A stretch of DNA of 38,838 nt. Origin: HK-STAS-PATE-2 sp035906575 (GTDB taxonomy: Bacteria > Patescibacteriota > Patescibacteriia > 2-12-FULL-60-25). The DNA lies in the NCBI GenBank assembly GCA_035906575.1, contig JAMIEW010000050.1, positions 1-38,838 on the forward strand, in the 5' to 3' direction. This document shows, in pieces, positions 24,117 through 31,475 of this stretch (its first letter is position 1; each line of letters begins with the position of its first letter). The notes below the pieces were generated by a model, which worked only from the letters and a program-made list of their open reading frames with translations, did not search any database and had not been told where the DNA came from. A program made the position numbers and the translations under genes.

Positions 24117-24992
24117 TCAGTGGTAGCGTTGCAGTCGATGGTCGAGCTGCCGAGGAGCCTTGTGACGCCGGCCGTTCATCTCACTCGCTGGATAGAAGGC
24201 GAGGACGATGTCCATATCGAGATCGACAACGGCGCAAAAACGTTCGCGCGTCGATTCGTTCACGATTATGACTTCGCCATGTTCATTCTTGGTCTTGTCG
24301 CGGTGCGCTGCAGAGACCCGTATCGCCGCCAATGCACGCAGCATCGAAGTGAGAACATTTCTCATCTCAGCACGCACGGCCCGCTTGTCGGCTATACTCG
24401 GCAGATCGTTGAACCGCGAGACACCGTACCGAGCCCGCAAGATACGAGCGCGAAAGATCGGCGATTCAGACATCCATTCGCAGAACTTCTTGATGTTCTT
24501 GCCATGTCCGAAGTAGTGGCGGACGAATCCTCCCAGCGCTTTGTCAGACACGCGCATACGCTCATAGGCGCGCGCGGCCTTTTCGCTAAAGAGGTCATTG
24601 TCCGCCGCCTGCAAGGTCGCGACCTGCTGATTGAAGGCTTCGACCGATTGAGGCGACATCGACGCACGCTGCACCCATCGGCGATTCGTGCGAATCCGCT
24701 CCCAGCGAGCCCAGTCACTCGCCTTCGTTAGATTCTCTGTCTCCAGATCAGGGTAGATCTCTGGAGCTGTCTCTTCTGTAGGTGAAGTCTCGGTCTCGGC
24801 CTCGGCTTTCTCAGCGCCTCCCCGCTTCTTAAGCAGGTTGAGAAAGTAGACATAGAGCCTCAGCGCCTGCTGAAACTCGTATTCGATTGACTGACCCCCT
24901 TGAATCAGACGCAAGCCAGCGTGATGACGTAGCTTTGTGTGTACTCGCGACCCAATAGCCTGCGGAGCACGGACACTAACGGAACTTCGCAT
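24117..24992 (-). CDS. Hypothetical basic/helical protein with acidic linker
   Basis: With the ATG at 24992 the protein has 291 residues; GAGGTG lies 4 bases upstream, a good SD, so I prefer it to the ATG at 25037. Residues about 1-60 are basic and helical. Residues 62-90 form a Glu/Thr/Ala-rich acidic linker. From about 90 to 250 it is helical and Arg/Ala-rich, and the last 40 residues look beta-like (FCAVVDLDMDIVLAFYP). No domain, signal peptide or membrane segment is recognised. Codon choice and Arg content differ from neighbouring recO and ruvX. A TTGACG hexamer at 25064-25059 could be its -35. The opposite-strand frame is an Arg/His-rich shadow. Confidence 0.65.
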   Translation of the reverse strand: MRSSVSVRAPQAIGSRVHTKLRHHAGLRLIQGGQSIEYEFQQALRLYVYFLNLLKKRGGAEKAEAETETSPTEETAPEIYPDLETENLTKASDWARWERIRTNRRWVQRASMSPQSVEAFNQQVATLQAADNDLFSEKAARAYERMRVSDKALGGFVRHYFGHGKNIKKFCEWMSESPIFRARILRARYGVSRFNDLPSIADKRAVRAEMRNVLTSMLRALAAIRVSAAHRDKTKNEHGEVIIVNESTRERFCAVVDLDMDIVLAFYPASEMNGRRHKAPRQLDHRLQRYH

Positions 24993-25060
24993 GGACACCT
25001 CATTCAAACGTGTTGCTAAAGAACCAACCAAAAGCATTCAATCAGTATTGAAATACAACG

Positions 25061-25837
25061 TCAACTAAGCACGCTCAAATACTCGTGCCCTCTGAATGTC
25101 CCCTGCATTGGGGCATGGTGAAGACAGTCTTGAATCACCTCACAAACCTGGTTTAAAACGCCTGTTTGCACACGCACTGAGAGTGCCTGTTGGTAAGACG
25201 CATTCGCGCTCCAAGCCAAAACTCGGCGCGCATCGCCCGTAATCGGATAGGCCGAAGAAAACTCCGAGCGTCTGGCGCGAATGCAGGAGCTGCAAGCAAG
25301 TGAACCTTGGCGCGGCATCATCCACGCGTCTTCACGCAAAGTGGCACGACAAAGTACGCATTCGTCCATCGGTGGCGCAATACCGAGCAAATCCAATAAA
25401 CGCAAAATAGCGGCCATCAACGCGTATTGTCCGCGTTGGGCTGAAGGCTCTTGCTCAATCCCCTCCCAGGTTCTCACGACTTCAGCGATAAACGAAAAGA
25501 TTGAAGGATCAGCAGCACCTGGTTGCGTGAGACGATCAACGGCTTCTGAAAACGCTTTTAACACGACGAGCGCCCCTAAGCGATTGCGACTCTTTAAAAC
25601 AGGTCCGAGTGCACGCGCGACAGCGATATGATCATACGCTTTGCCTTTCGCGAGCATGACTTCGGCAAATGACAATGGCTCAAGATGGCCGATCTGTTTT
25701 GCACCGATTTTTCTGACACCGCGAGCAATGGCGTGAATCTTGCCCGTGTTTTTGCCATACGCGGTAATCCACGCATCGTGTTCACGATACGGTTCGACAT
25801 TCAAGACGAAAACCGTCTCGCGCAAATACGAGGGCAT
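25061..25837 (-). CDS. recO: DNA repair protein RecO
   Basis: A 258-residue RecF-pathway mediator that helps RecA replace SSB and anneals single strands. The N-terminal OB fold is recognisable (ETVFVLNVEPYREHDAWITAY split across two strands; GKIHAIARGVRK). The zinc site is intact: Cys160, Cys163, Cys182 and Cys185. Length is normal. It starts 5 bases after the ruvX stop, so ruvX-recO form an operon. No SD. Confidence 0.93.
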   Translation of the reverse strand: MPSYLRETVFVLNVEPYREHDAWITAYGKNTGKIHAIARGVRKIGAKQIGHLEPLSFAEVMLAKGKAYDHIAVARALGPVLKSRNRLGALVVLKAFSEAVDRLTQPGAADPSIFSFIAEVVRTWEGIEQEPSAQRGQYALMAAILRLLDLLGIAPPMDECVLCRATLREDAWMMPRQGSLACSSCIRARRSEFSSAYPITGDARRVLAWSANASYQQALSVRVQTGVLNQVCEVIQDCLHHAPMQGTFRGHEYLSVLS

Positions 25838-25842
25838 ACAAA

Positions 25843-26238
25843 TTAAAAGCGATCCAAATAACTCTGCAAAATCACCGTTGCCGCCAAATCGTCACGCTTA
25901 CCTTTTTGTCCGCGTTCTTTTTGTTGATTGGCCGCTGTTTTGGTGGACCAGGTTTCGTCCTGCTCAAATACCACCCAGCCTTGCTCTTTCATCCGTCCAA
26001 TAAAGGCACGGATTTCAGTGGCTTGCGCTGTCTGAATCGAAGTATCCGCTAACATGCGAGGCACGCCAACGACAAAACCCTGCGCCTGTTCGCGCTTTAA
26101 CAGCTCTGCTAAAGTCTTAAAAACCTTTTCATCGCCCGTATTCTCAAGCACCTGCCAAGGGCTCGCGATGCGGCTCTCGGTATCGCCAAGCGCGATGCCA
26201 ATGCGGGCAGACCCGTAATCTAATCCAAGCAATCTCAT
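25843..26238 (-). CDS. ruvX: RuvX/YqgF family Holliday-junction resolvase-like protein
   Basis: A 131-residue RNase H-fold protein; the family processes the 5' end of pre-16S rRNA and/or resolves junctions. Motifs: GLDYGSARIGIALGD at the start (Asp7), VVGVPRMLAD in the middle, DETWSTKTA and the C-terminal KRDDLAATVILQSYLD. AAGG lies 8 bases before the ATG. Its start is divergent from rnhB with 16 bases between start codons. Confidence 0.92.
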   Translation of the reverse strand: MRLLGLDYGSARIGIALGDTESRIASPWQVLENTGDEKVFKTLAELLKREQAQGFVVGVPRMLADTSIQTAQATEIRAFIGRMKEQGWVVFEQDETWSTKTAANQQKERGQKGKRDDLAATVILQSYLDRF

Positions 26239-26254
26239 GACAAAACCTTAGCAT

Positions 26255-26860
26255 ATGCCACGCATGCAAGACAGTCTCTATCGTTCGCGCGGTTTTGTGA
26301 TGATTGCCGGCACCGACGAAGCCGGCCGTGGCCCTTGGGCCGGGCCCGTGTATGCCGCTGCCGTGATTTTGCCTGAGCGTGTGCGTTTGCCTGGCTTGGA
26401 TGATTCGAAAAAGATTAATGAAGCAACGCGCGAAAAACTTTTCCCGCTTATTCAAGAGCAAGCGATCGCCTGGTGCATCGCTTCGGCAAGCGTTGAAGAA
26501 ATAGACACCTTGAATATTCGCGAAGCTTCGTTTTTAGCAATGAAACGCTCGCTTGAAGGACTTGGCTCGATTCCTGATCTCGTTCTTTCAGACGGATTCA
26601 AGATCCCTAACTACCATTTACCGAACGAAGGCGTAATCAAAGGAGATGGCAAATTACGTTGCATTGCTGCCGCATCAATCCTCGCCAAAGTCGCGCGCGA
26701 TCGATACATGCATGAGCAGCACGAGCTCTATCCGGCGTATAACTTCGCCAAACACAAAGGCTATGGCACGCCCGAACATCAAGAAGCCCTGCGAAAACAC
26801 GGAATCTGTGAAATCCATCGCAAATCGTTTGCGCCAATAAAACTCCTTAACGTACAATAG
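26255..26860 (+). CDS. rnhB: Ribonuclease HII
   Basis: A 201-residue enzyme that nicks DNA at misincorporated ribonucleotides and removes RNA in hybrids. Motifs: GTDEAGRGPWAGPV (Asp21, Glu22), LDDSKK, LVLSDGF with the third acid and CIAAASILAKVARD with the fourth. The start could be one of three ATGs (26255, 26267 or 26300); I took the first. No SD. Its stop overlaps the SD of pgi. Confidence 0.95.
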   Translation: MPRMQDSLYRSRGFVMIAGTDEAGRGPWAGPVYAAAVILPERVRLPGLDDSKKINEATREKLFPLIQEQAIAWCIASASVEEIDTLNIREASFLAMKRSLEGLGSIPDLVLSDGFKIPNYHLPNEGVIKGDGKLRCIAAASILAKVARDRYMHEQHELYPAYNFAKHKGYGTPEHQEALRKHGICEIHRKSFAPIKLLNVQ

Positions 26861-26867
26861 GAGGACT

Positions 26868-28346
26868 ATGGCCATGCCGCATCAAGATCCAACCAAAACG
26901 AGTTCATGGAAGTCGCTTGAACGTCATGCTGAGCGCTTGGCAAAAACCACTATCAAACAACTCGCCGATAAAAATCCGGTTGAGGCGATGCAGATCTCAA
27001 CACCTTATGGAAAGGTTGAATTCGGTTTTCAACGATTGGATGCCGCCGTCTTAGCAGATCTCGATAAACTCACCGATGAATGCCAACTCAAAGCGGCGAA
27101 GCTCGCCATGATCAGTGGCGATTACATTAATGAAACCGAGCAGCGCCAAGTGTTACACGTCGCTTTGCGTACTTCTGATTGCAATCCTCTCGTTGATCGT
27201 CAGCCGGTGCAAGATTTGATTCATTCTGTGCAGGCTGAGATGCAAAGCTTTGTTGAACGTATTCACAATAGCGTCTTTAAAGACGTGATCCACCTTGGGA
27301 TCGGCGGATCTGACCTTGGCCCCCGCGCTATTGTAGACGCTTTACGCTTTTCTGCATCCCAAAAAATCCGCGTGCATTTTGTTTCAAATGTCGATGGTCA
27401 TGCCCTCCACGAAACATTGCAAAAGCTAGATCCAGAAACAACTCTCGTCATCATCGCTTCAAAAACCTTTACCACCCAAGAAACCTTACTCAATGCACAA
27501 ACGGTAAAAACGTGGCTCGAACAACACGTTAAAGATGTTTCACTTCACCTTGTTGCCCTTACAGCAAATACCGAAGGGGCATTATCCTTTGGCGTCACGA
27601 AAGAACGTATTTTTGGCATGTGGGACTGGATAGGTGGCCGCTATTCACTCTGGAGCTCAATTGGATTGCCGATTGCACTCGCCTATGGTTTTGATGCGTA
27701 CAAAGAATTACTTGCCGGCGCAAATCAAGCAGACGAAGACTTCTTTAGCAAAGACGACAATGCCGCCACCGTTCTCGCACTCATGGGTATTTGGAATACG
27801 CAATTCTTAAACCTGAATACCGAAGCGGCGATCGCTTATGACGAACGTTTACGTCTCTTCCCAAATTACCTTCAGCAATTACGCATGGAGAGTAATGGCA
27901 AATCTGTCGATCGTGATGGTAAAGTCGTTACTTATCCTACCAATCCCCTTTTGATGACGGGCGTGGGTACAGATTGTCAGCATTCTTACTTTCAACAGTT
28001 TCACCAAGGTACAACGCCTACGGCTTTTGAAATTTATGCCGTAGAGACGGCGGCGCATCCCTACAAAAAACAACACGACGTTTTACTCTCACATGCCCGC
28101 GCGCAAAGTGAAGCACTCGCCTTTGGTGATGTAACGGTCTCTGATCGCTTTAAGATTGTTATCGGCAATCAACCTTCGTGTTTTTGGACATTGACCGAAA
28201 TCTCCCCAGCATCACTCGGATATCTTTTCGCGACTCAAGAACATCGCACCTTCGTTCAAGGCGTTATTTTGAATATCAATAGCTTTGACCAATTTGGTGT
28301 TGAACTCGGCAAAACCATCGCAAAACGTTTGCAAAATATAAAATAG
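26868..28346 (+). CDS. pgi: Glucose-6-phosphate isomerase
   Basis: Interconverts glucose-6-phosphate and fructose-6-phosphate. The 492-residue protein has HLGIGGSDLGPR, ASKTFTTQETLLNA, GGRYSLWSSIGLPIAL, RMESNGKSVDRDG with the catalytic Glu, and QHSYFQQFHQGT. A strong SD (GGAGG at 26860-26864) precedes two ATGs, at 26868 and 26874; the second has the more usual spacing. Length is slightly below the 550 of E. coli but normal for many bacteria. It is the only central-carbon enzyme in the window. Confidence 0.96.
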   Translation: MAMPHQDPTKTSSWKSLERHAERLAKTTIKQLADKNPVEAMQISTPYGKVEFGFQRLDAAVLADLDKLTDECQLKAAKLAMISGDYINETEQRQVLHVALRTSDCNPLVDRQPVQDLIHSVQAEMQSFVERIHNSVFKDVIHLGIGGSDLGPRAIVDALRFSASQKIRVHFVSNVDGHALHETLQKLDPETTLVIIASKTFTTQETLLNAQTVKTWLEQHVKDVSLHLVALTANTEGALSFGVTKERIFGMWDWIGGRYSLWSSIGLPIALAYGFDAYKELLAGANQADEDFFSKDDNAATVLALMGIWNTQFLNLNTEAAIAYDERLRLFPNYLQQLRMESNGKSVDRDGKVVTYPTNPLLMTGVGTDCQHSYFQQFHQGTTPTAFEIYAVETAAHPYKKQHDVLLSHARAQSEALAFGDVTVSDRFKIVIGNQPSCFWTLTEISPASLGYLFATQEHRTFVQGVILNINSFDQFGVELGKTIAKRLQNIK

Positions 28347-28379
28347 CCACCGCTCAACTCCTTGCGGAGGAACAGTGGC
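28346..28379. terminator. Two-part hairpin between pgi and the orphan block
   Basis: Outer stem GCCAC (28346-28350) with GTGGC (28375-28379) and inner stem CTCC (28358-28361) with GGAG (28366-28369). It starts at the pgi stop codon. Only the minus-strand side is T-rich (TATTTTATATTTT), so it may end transcription from the orphan at 28401. Confidence 0.45.
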
Positions 28380-28400
28380 CTTCAGAAGCGCCGATGACGC

Positions 28401-28913
28401 TCATTTGTAGAATCCCATTTCGATTGGACTTGGGCCGAGCTTGAGCACACGCGGCTGCACAACAAAGTCATGAACGATAGCATCTGTTCGTACGATGTAA
28501 TCTCGTTTGATTTGATTGCGGCTCAGCCTCTTCCCCAAGTAGAGATCCGTTACTTCGCGCTTCAACACGGCAGCTCGGACGTGAAAATAGAGCTTCATGA
28601 AGCCAAATTCCTCTTCCGATCCGCAACCATAGAGCAGCGCGCACCTTCCGGGACCTACGGGCTCGCCGCAGAGCGTCTGACTTGCGTACTTCAGAAACGC
28701 GGCACCGACGATAACTTCGTCGCGTTGAGCGAGGTACAGGTGTCCACGCCGAGCAATCGCATAGATCAACCCCTCCGGAAACATCATCGCCTTGATAACC
28801 GAAGCATCGATCCATGCAGCGATCATACAACGCAAGGACCGATCACTACGGATCTTTGCGAGATGATCAGTATTTACTTCGCTAATGTAAAGGGCGCTTT
28901 TGCTGTTTACCAT
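28401..28913 (-). CDS. Hypothetical protein, possibly GNAT-like
   Basis: A 170-residue soluble protein. AGGAGGT three bases before the ATG and a consensus promoter upstream make the gene call strong. The stretch HLYLAQRDEVIVGAAFLKY looks like the paired central strands of a GNAT acyltransferase, and FMKLYFHVRAAVLKREV like the following helix, but no clear acetyl-CoA loop (Q/RxxGxG/A) is present. I would not assign a reaction. The opposite-strand frame is a shadow. It is the last gene of a block of five minus-strand orphans. Confidence 0.72.
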   Translation of the reverse strand: MVNSKSALYISEVNTDHLAKIRSDRSLRCMIAAWIDASVIKAMMFPEGLIYAIARRGHLYLAQRDEVIVGAAFLKYASQTLCGEPVGPGRCALLYGCGSEEEFGFMKLYFHVRAAVLKREVTDLYLGKRLSRNQIKRDYIVRTDAIVHDFVVQPRVLKLGPSPIEMGFYK

Positions 28914-28946
28914 CGTACCTCCTACTGGTTGAAACGGGTAAAAAGC

Positions 28947-28975
28947 AAGATACGTAATTTAATGTAATCTGTCAA
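28947..28975 (-). promoter_or_regulatory. Consensus promoter of the 28401-28913 orphan
   Basis: Minus strand TTGACA (28975-28970), 17-base spacer, TATCTT (28952-28947). Perfect -35. Leader about 27 bases, containing AGGAGGT. Confidence 0.7.
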
Positions 28976-28990
28976 TACGCGTGGATAGAA

Positions 28991-29017
28991 GCAAAAACCC
29001 CGGCAGATACCAGGGTT
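28991..29017 (-). terminator. Terminator of the 29017-29580 orphan
   Basis: CCAGGGTT (29010-29017) pairs with AACCCCGG (28996-29003) with one wobble, six-base loop, then TTTTTG on the minus strand. It overlaps the first base of the stop codon. Confidence 0.75.
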
Positions 29018-29018
29018 C

Positions 29019-29580
29019 AGCGGTTGGGGGCGGCCTTTTTGCGCCCTTCTTTCCAGAATACTTCGCGTTTGGCGAGAATACTAAAGACGCGATTATGCTC
29101 TAGGACAATCGGTAGGTCTTTGATGTTCACCCATGAAATGGGCAAGCTTGCTTCAAGATCCCGAAGATCTAATGAGAGCATAACAAGAGATGGAGTATGC
29201 GCCGAAAAGTCCGAGCTTCGCTGCACATACTCTCGAGAAAATCTCTCGGTGAGCTGTGGGATAAATGAAAGGCTTTCATTGCCGCAATGACTCACGACTT
29301 CTCTCATTGGCCCAGATGAATACTGCGCCGTTGGATACACTAAGGCGAGTCGCAACTTCGTGATATCGCCTTCACTCAATACGATGAACCGATACGGTTG
29401 ACGGCGTCCGCATAACTGCAGCATGATCACCTCATACCGCACCAAGCTTACGATGTATCGCCCACTATTCGGCACAACTTCTTCGCTCGTTGATACTGGC
29501 TGCGAAGGCGGACCAGAACCGATACTGATTTGAGCCGTCGGCTCATCATCACCGTCAGGTCGTCGAGATTCACGGCGCAT
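29019..29580 (-). CDS. Hypothetical protein with disordered N-terminus
   Basis: The stop codon occupies 29019-29017, so the 187-residue coding part ends just before the terminator stem. The first 40 residues are Arg/Asp/Pro/Ser-rich and probably disordered; the rest mixes strands and helices (YIVSLVRYEVIMLQL, PISWVNIKDLPIVLEHNRVF) and ends with a basic tail. GGGGGT 6 bases before the ATG acts as SD. No membrane segment and no recognised family. It has its own hairpin terminator, so it is probably a single-gene unit. Confidence 0.65.
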
Positions 29581-29655
29581 TGATACCCCCTTAGCGCATA
29601 GGCGCCATAAAAAGAACTGAGGATAGATTAAACGATGGGTAGATATTTGCCAACG

Positions 29656-29703
29656 AAAAACACGCTCGGGTTCAAGAGAGAAACCTCCTGAACCACGAGC
29701 GTG
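29656..29703 (-). terminator. Strong terminator of the 29727-30248 orphan
   Basis: CACGCTCG (29661-29668) and GGTTCA (29669-29674) pair with TGAACC (29689-29694) and CGAGCGTG (29696-29703), one bulged A; then TTTTT on the minus strand. The loop carries an SD-like AGGAGG on the minus strand. Confidence 0.8.
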
Positions 29704-29726
29704 CTCTGATTGTTTATAGCAAGGTG

Positions 29727-30248
29727 CTAGCCAACCTTGGCAATCGGCTGAAGAAACGCTTCGACCCTGGACAAAGGTCTTGCAAAAGAGAACTTCTTTT
29801 TCCCGATCGTGAAAGTGAATTCGACCGCGTCGAACTCAGTAACCGATTCAGGATGATCAGGTTCAATAAGCTCGATCTTGAGCTCGCCGAGAGACGCCGC
29901 CATGATGGCAGCGATACTCGCCACGTAGTTCTCAAGAAAGCCCGTGTCGCCGTCACTTGCCGCAGCCAAGACGATCCGGCTGTCGATGGGGACCATGGGC
30001 AGGATCGAATAATCGATGCATTCATCGAATTCGAATGGCGTGGCCCCGTGATCAGACCCATTGAAATCGAGCATCATCGGATGTCCGGAGCTGCCAGGTG
30101 CGATAGAGAGCCTTATGCAGGTCCCCTCCACCAACTCGAGCCCCACGAGGGTTGGCTGCAAGCTCGTGTAACGAGCTTCCTGCTTCATGACCTTGAGGTC
30201 AATCTGCTTCAGTAGTTTTTTCTTAACCGTCTTCTTTTTTGAGCTCAT
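29727..30248 (-). CDS. Hypothetical protein with Lys-rich N-terminus
   Basis: I chose the ATG at 30248 because AGGAGG lies 4 bases upstream; the frame runs back to 30359 but that part covers a terminator and the promoter area. The 173-residue protein starts MSSKKKTVKKKLLKQ, very basic, then has a mostly beta-stranded body (CIRLSIAPG, SRIVLAAASDGD, GELKIELIEPD, AVEFTFTIGKKKFSF). It has no signal peptide or membrane segment. Family unknown. A TTGACA hexamer at 30310-30305 is a likely -35, with a weak -10 17 bases on. Confidence 0.68.
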   Translation of the reverse strand: MSSKKKTVKKKLLKQIDLKVMKQEARYTSLQPTLVGLELVEGTCIRLSIAPGSSGHPMMLDFNGSDHGATPFEFDECIDYSILPMVPIDSRIVLAAASDGDTGFLENYVASIAAIMAASLGELKIELIEPDHPESVTEFDAVEFTFTIGKKKFSFARPLSRVEAFLQPIAKVG

Positions 30249-30318
30249 TTCACCTCCTCTATTTGTGCTATGTGCTGGCTGAATGTCCCATAACACAAAA
30301 CACATGTCAATATAATAC

Positions 30319-30351
30319 AAAACCACCCCAACAACTCGTCGGGGTGGTTTT
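30319..30351 (-). terminator. Terminator of the 30360-30929 gene
   Basis: AAAACCACCCC (30319-30329) pairs with GGGGTGGTTTT (30341-30351), 11-base loop; minus-strand tail TTTT. Nearly the same stem occurs at 31364-31400. Confidence 0.85.
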
Positions 30352-30359
30352 CGAAACAT

Positions 30360-30929
30360 CTATTCTTCATTCTCTGCATCATCTTCAGCGATCGCCTCTC
30401 TATCTTGTTCAATCGATCGCAATGAGACCATCCTACGCAACTTGCCACTTTGAAGCTCTATCGCTTCAGCGATGATGAGTAAATCTACCAAGTCTTTAGG
30501 ATAGGTCTCCGTAGCGTTTTGATAAGACACGGACTTCCATTTACGCAATATAGCTGAGGCCTCACTGTACTGATCTAAGGTAAACTGCGGGTAAGTAGCT
30601 GAACCGCTGTATTGTCGCACGAGCCTTCTTTTGTGTGACTTAGAGACAAATACCCAAAGTTTCAAAATTGGTACGCCAATAATCGCACTCCCAAAGAGAA
30701 AGAAAAATAATTCATATTGGTGGTGGATCGAGAGGACGGTTCGTGCGACTTCATTCGTACGTGCGCTAATGGTTAACCCATATTCTATAATGGCATTGAT
30801 AATGCTATACACAGGCACACCAAAGACAAATCCAACAGCAAGATTCGCCAAGAGCATATACCCTGGACTATGGTCACCCTTATCTACGCCTTGTTCTACG
30901 GACTGTTTAAGAAATGCTTCGATGGTCAT
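30360..30929 (-). CDS. Hypothetical two-span membrane protein
   Basis: A 189-residue protein with an N-terminal amphipathic part (MTIEAFLKQSVEQG), two membrane segments at about 24-50 and 70-95, then a cytoplasmic helical tail of about 90 residues that becomes very acidic (ending EDDAENEE). No recognised family. There is no SD; TAGTAT lies 6 bases before the ATG with TTGTGA 18 bases further up, which would give a leaderless transcript. Function unknown. Confidence 0.7.
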   Translation of the reverse strand: MTIEAFLKQSVEQGVDKGDHSPGYMLLANLAVGFVFGVPVYSIINAIIEYGLTISARTNEVARTVLSIHHQYELFFFLFGSAIIGVPILKLWVFVSKSHKRRLVRQYSGSATYPQFTLDQYSEASAILRKWKSVSYQNATETYPKDLVDLLIIAEAIELQSGKLRRMVSLRSIEQDREAIAEDDAENEE

Positions 30930-30987
30930 AGGTAGATACTATCAGAGACCAGGTGTAAATCACAATAAAATTTACAACAAAACGACG

Positions 30988-31302
30988 CTATTCGAATATC
31001 AATCCCTGTATTTCATCTATGTCTGAAGGTGATTTACGTATTTTAGGGTTATTTTTTCTGGAGGCATAACTTCTTAACTTCTTTCCAGATAATTCATCAT
31101 CACTACTTGGTACAATCGTCTTAATAATTTTCCAGCCTTTGTGATCATGGCCTACTTCATATGCTACACGAGGATGATCTGATTCTTTGTTAAAAATAAC
31201 CAACTCTTTTTGAAAAGAAGTATCTATTGGATTTTTCCAAAACCAAATTGACAATCCGATAGGTACAACTATGGTAATCAAAAACACTCCAATTTCTTCC
31301 AC
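30988..31302 (-). CDS. Hypothetical small single-span membrane protein
   Basis: A 104-residue protein starting with GTG at 31302. One membrane segment (about 5-22: FLITIVVPIGLSIWFW) is followed by a charged cytoplasmic or outer domain (FNKESDHPRVAYEVGHDHKGWKIIK in part). The DNA is more AT-rich than its neighbours, a possible sign of foreign or recent origin. AGG lies 5 bases before the GTG. A good promoter sits 10-38 bases upstream. No family recognised. Confidence 0.6.
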   Translation of the reverse strand: MEEIGVFLITIVVPIGLSIWFWKNPIDTSFQKELVIFNKESDHPRVAYEVGHDHKGWKIIKTIVPSSDDELSGKKLRSYASRKNNPKIRKSPSDIDEIQGLIFE

Positions 31303-31311
31303 AATACCTAA

Positions 31312-31340
31312 AGCATATTCAGATATATTTACTACGTCAA
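31312..31340 (-). promoter_or_regulatory. Promoter of the 30988-31302 gene
   Basis: Minus strand TTGACG (31340-31335), 17-base spacer, TATGCT (31317-31312); the start codon is about 10 bases after the -10. Confidence 0.6.
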
Positions 31341-31363
31341 CTTAAATGATTCTCCAGCCATAT

Positions 31364-31400
31364 ACAAAACCACCCCGACGGGATGTCGGGGTGGTTTTGT
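31364..31400 (-). terminator. Terminator of the rarA-ftsI-murF-tRNA-Glu operon
   Basis: A perfect 16-base-pair stem: ACAAAACCACCCCGAC (31364-31379) and GTCGGGGTGGTTTTGT (31385-31400), loop GGGAT. It begins directly after the tRNA CCA on the minus strand. Confidence 0.88.
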
Positions 31401-31475
31401 TGGTAGCTCCAAGGGGAATCGAACCCCTCTTTGCTCCGTGAGAGGGAGCCGTCCTAGCCGATAGACGATGAAGCC
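31401..31475 (-). tRNA. tRNA-Glu (anticodon CTC)
   Basis: A 75-base gene with encoded CCA. Anticodon arm GCTCC-CTCTCAC-GGAGC gives anticodon CTC (codon GAG). T arm AGGGG-TTCGATT-CCCCT. Acceptor starts GGCTTCA; G1:T72 is a wobble pair. Its first base directly follows the murF stop codon, so it must be cut from the murF transcript or be initiated within murF. Confidence 0.93.

Noticed and set aside
24060..24731. Plus-strand frame opposite the 291-residue orphan
   Set aside because: Arg/His-rich with no SD, and it includes the inverted repeat; the minus-strand frame has an SD and an acidic linker typical of a real protein.
28470..28967. Plus-strand frame opposite the 28401-28913 orphan
   Set aside because: It runs through the promoter and SD of the minus-strand gene and has no signals of its own.
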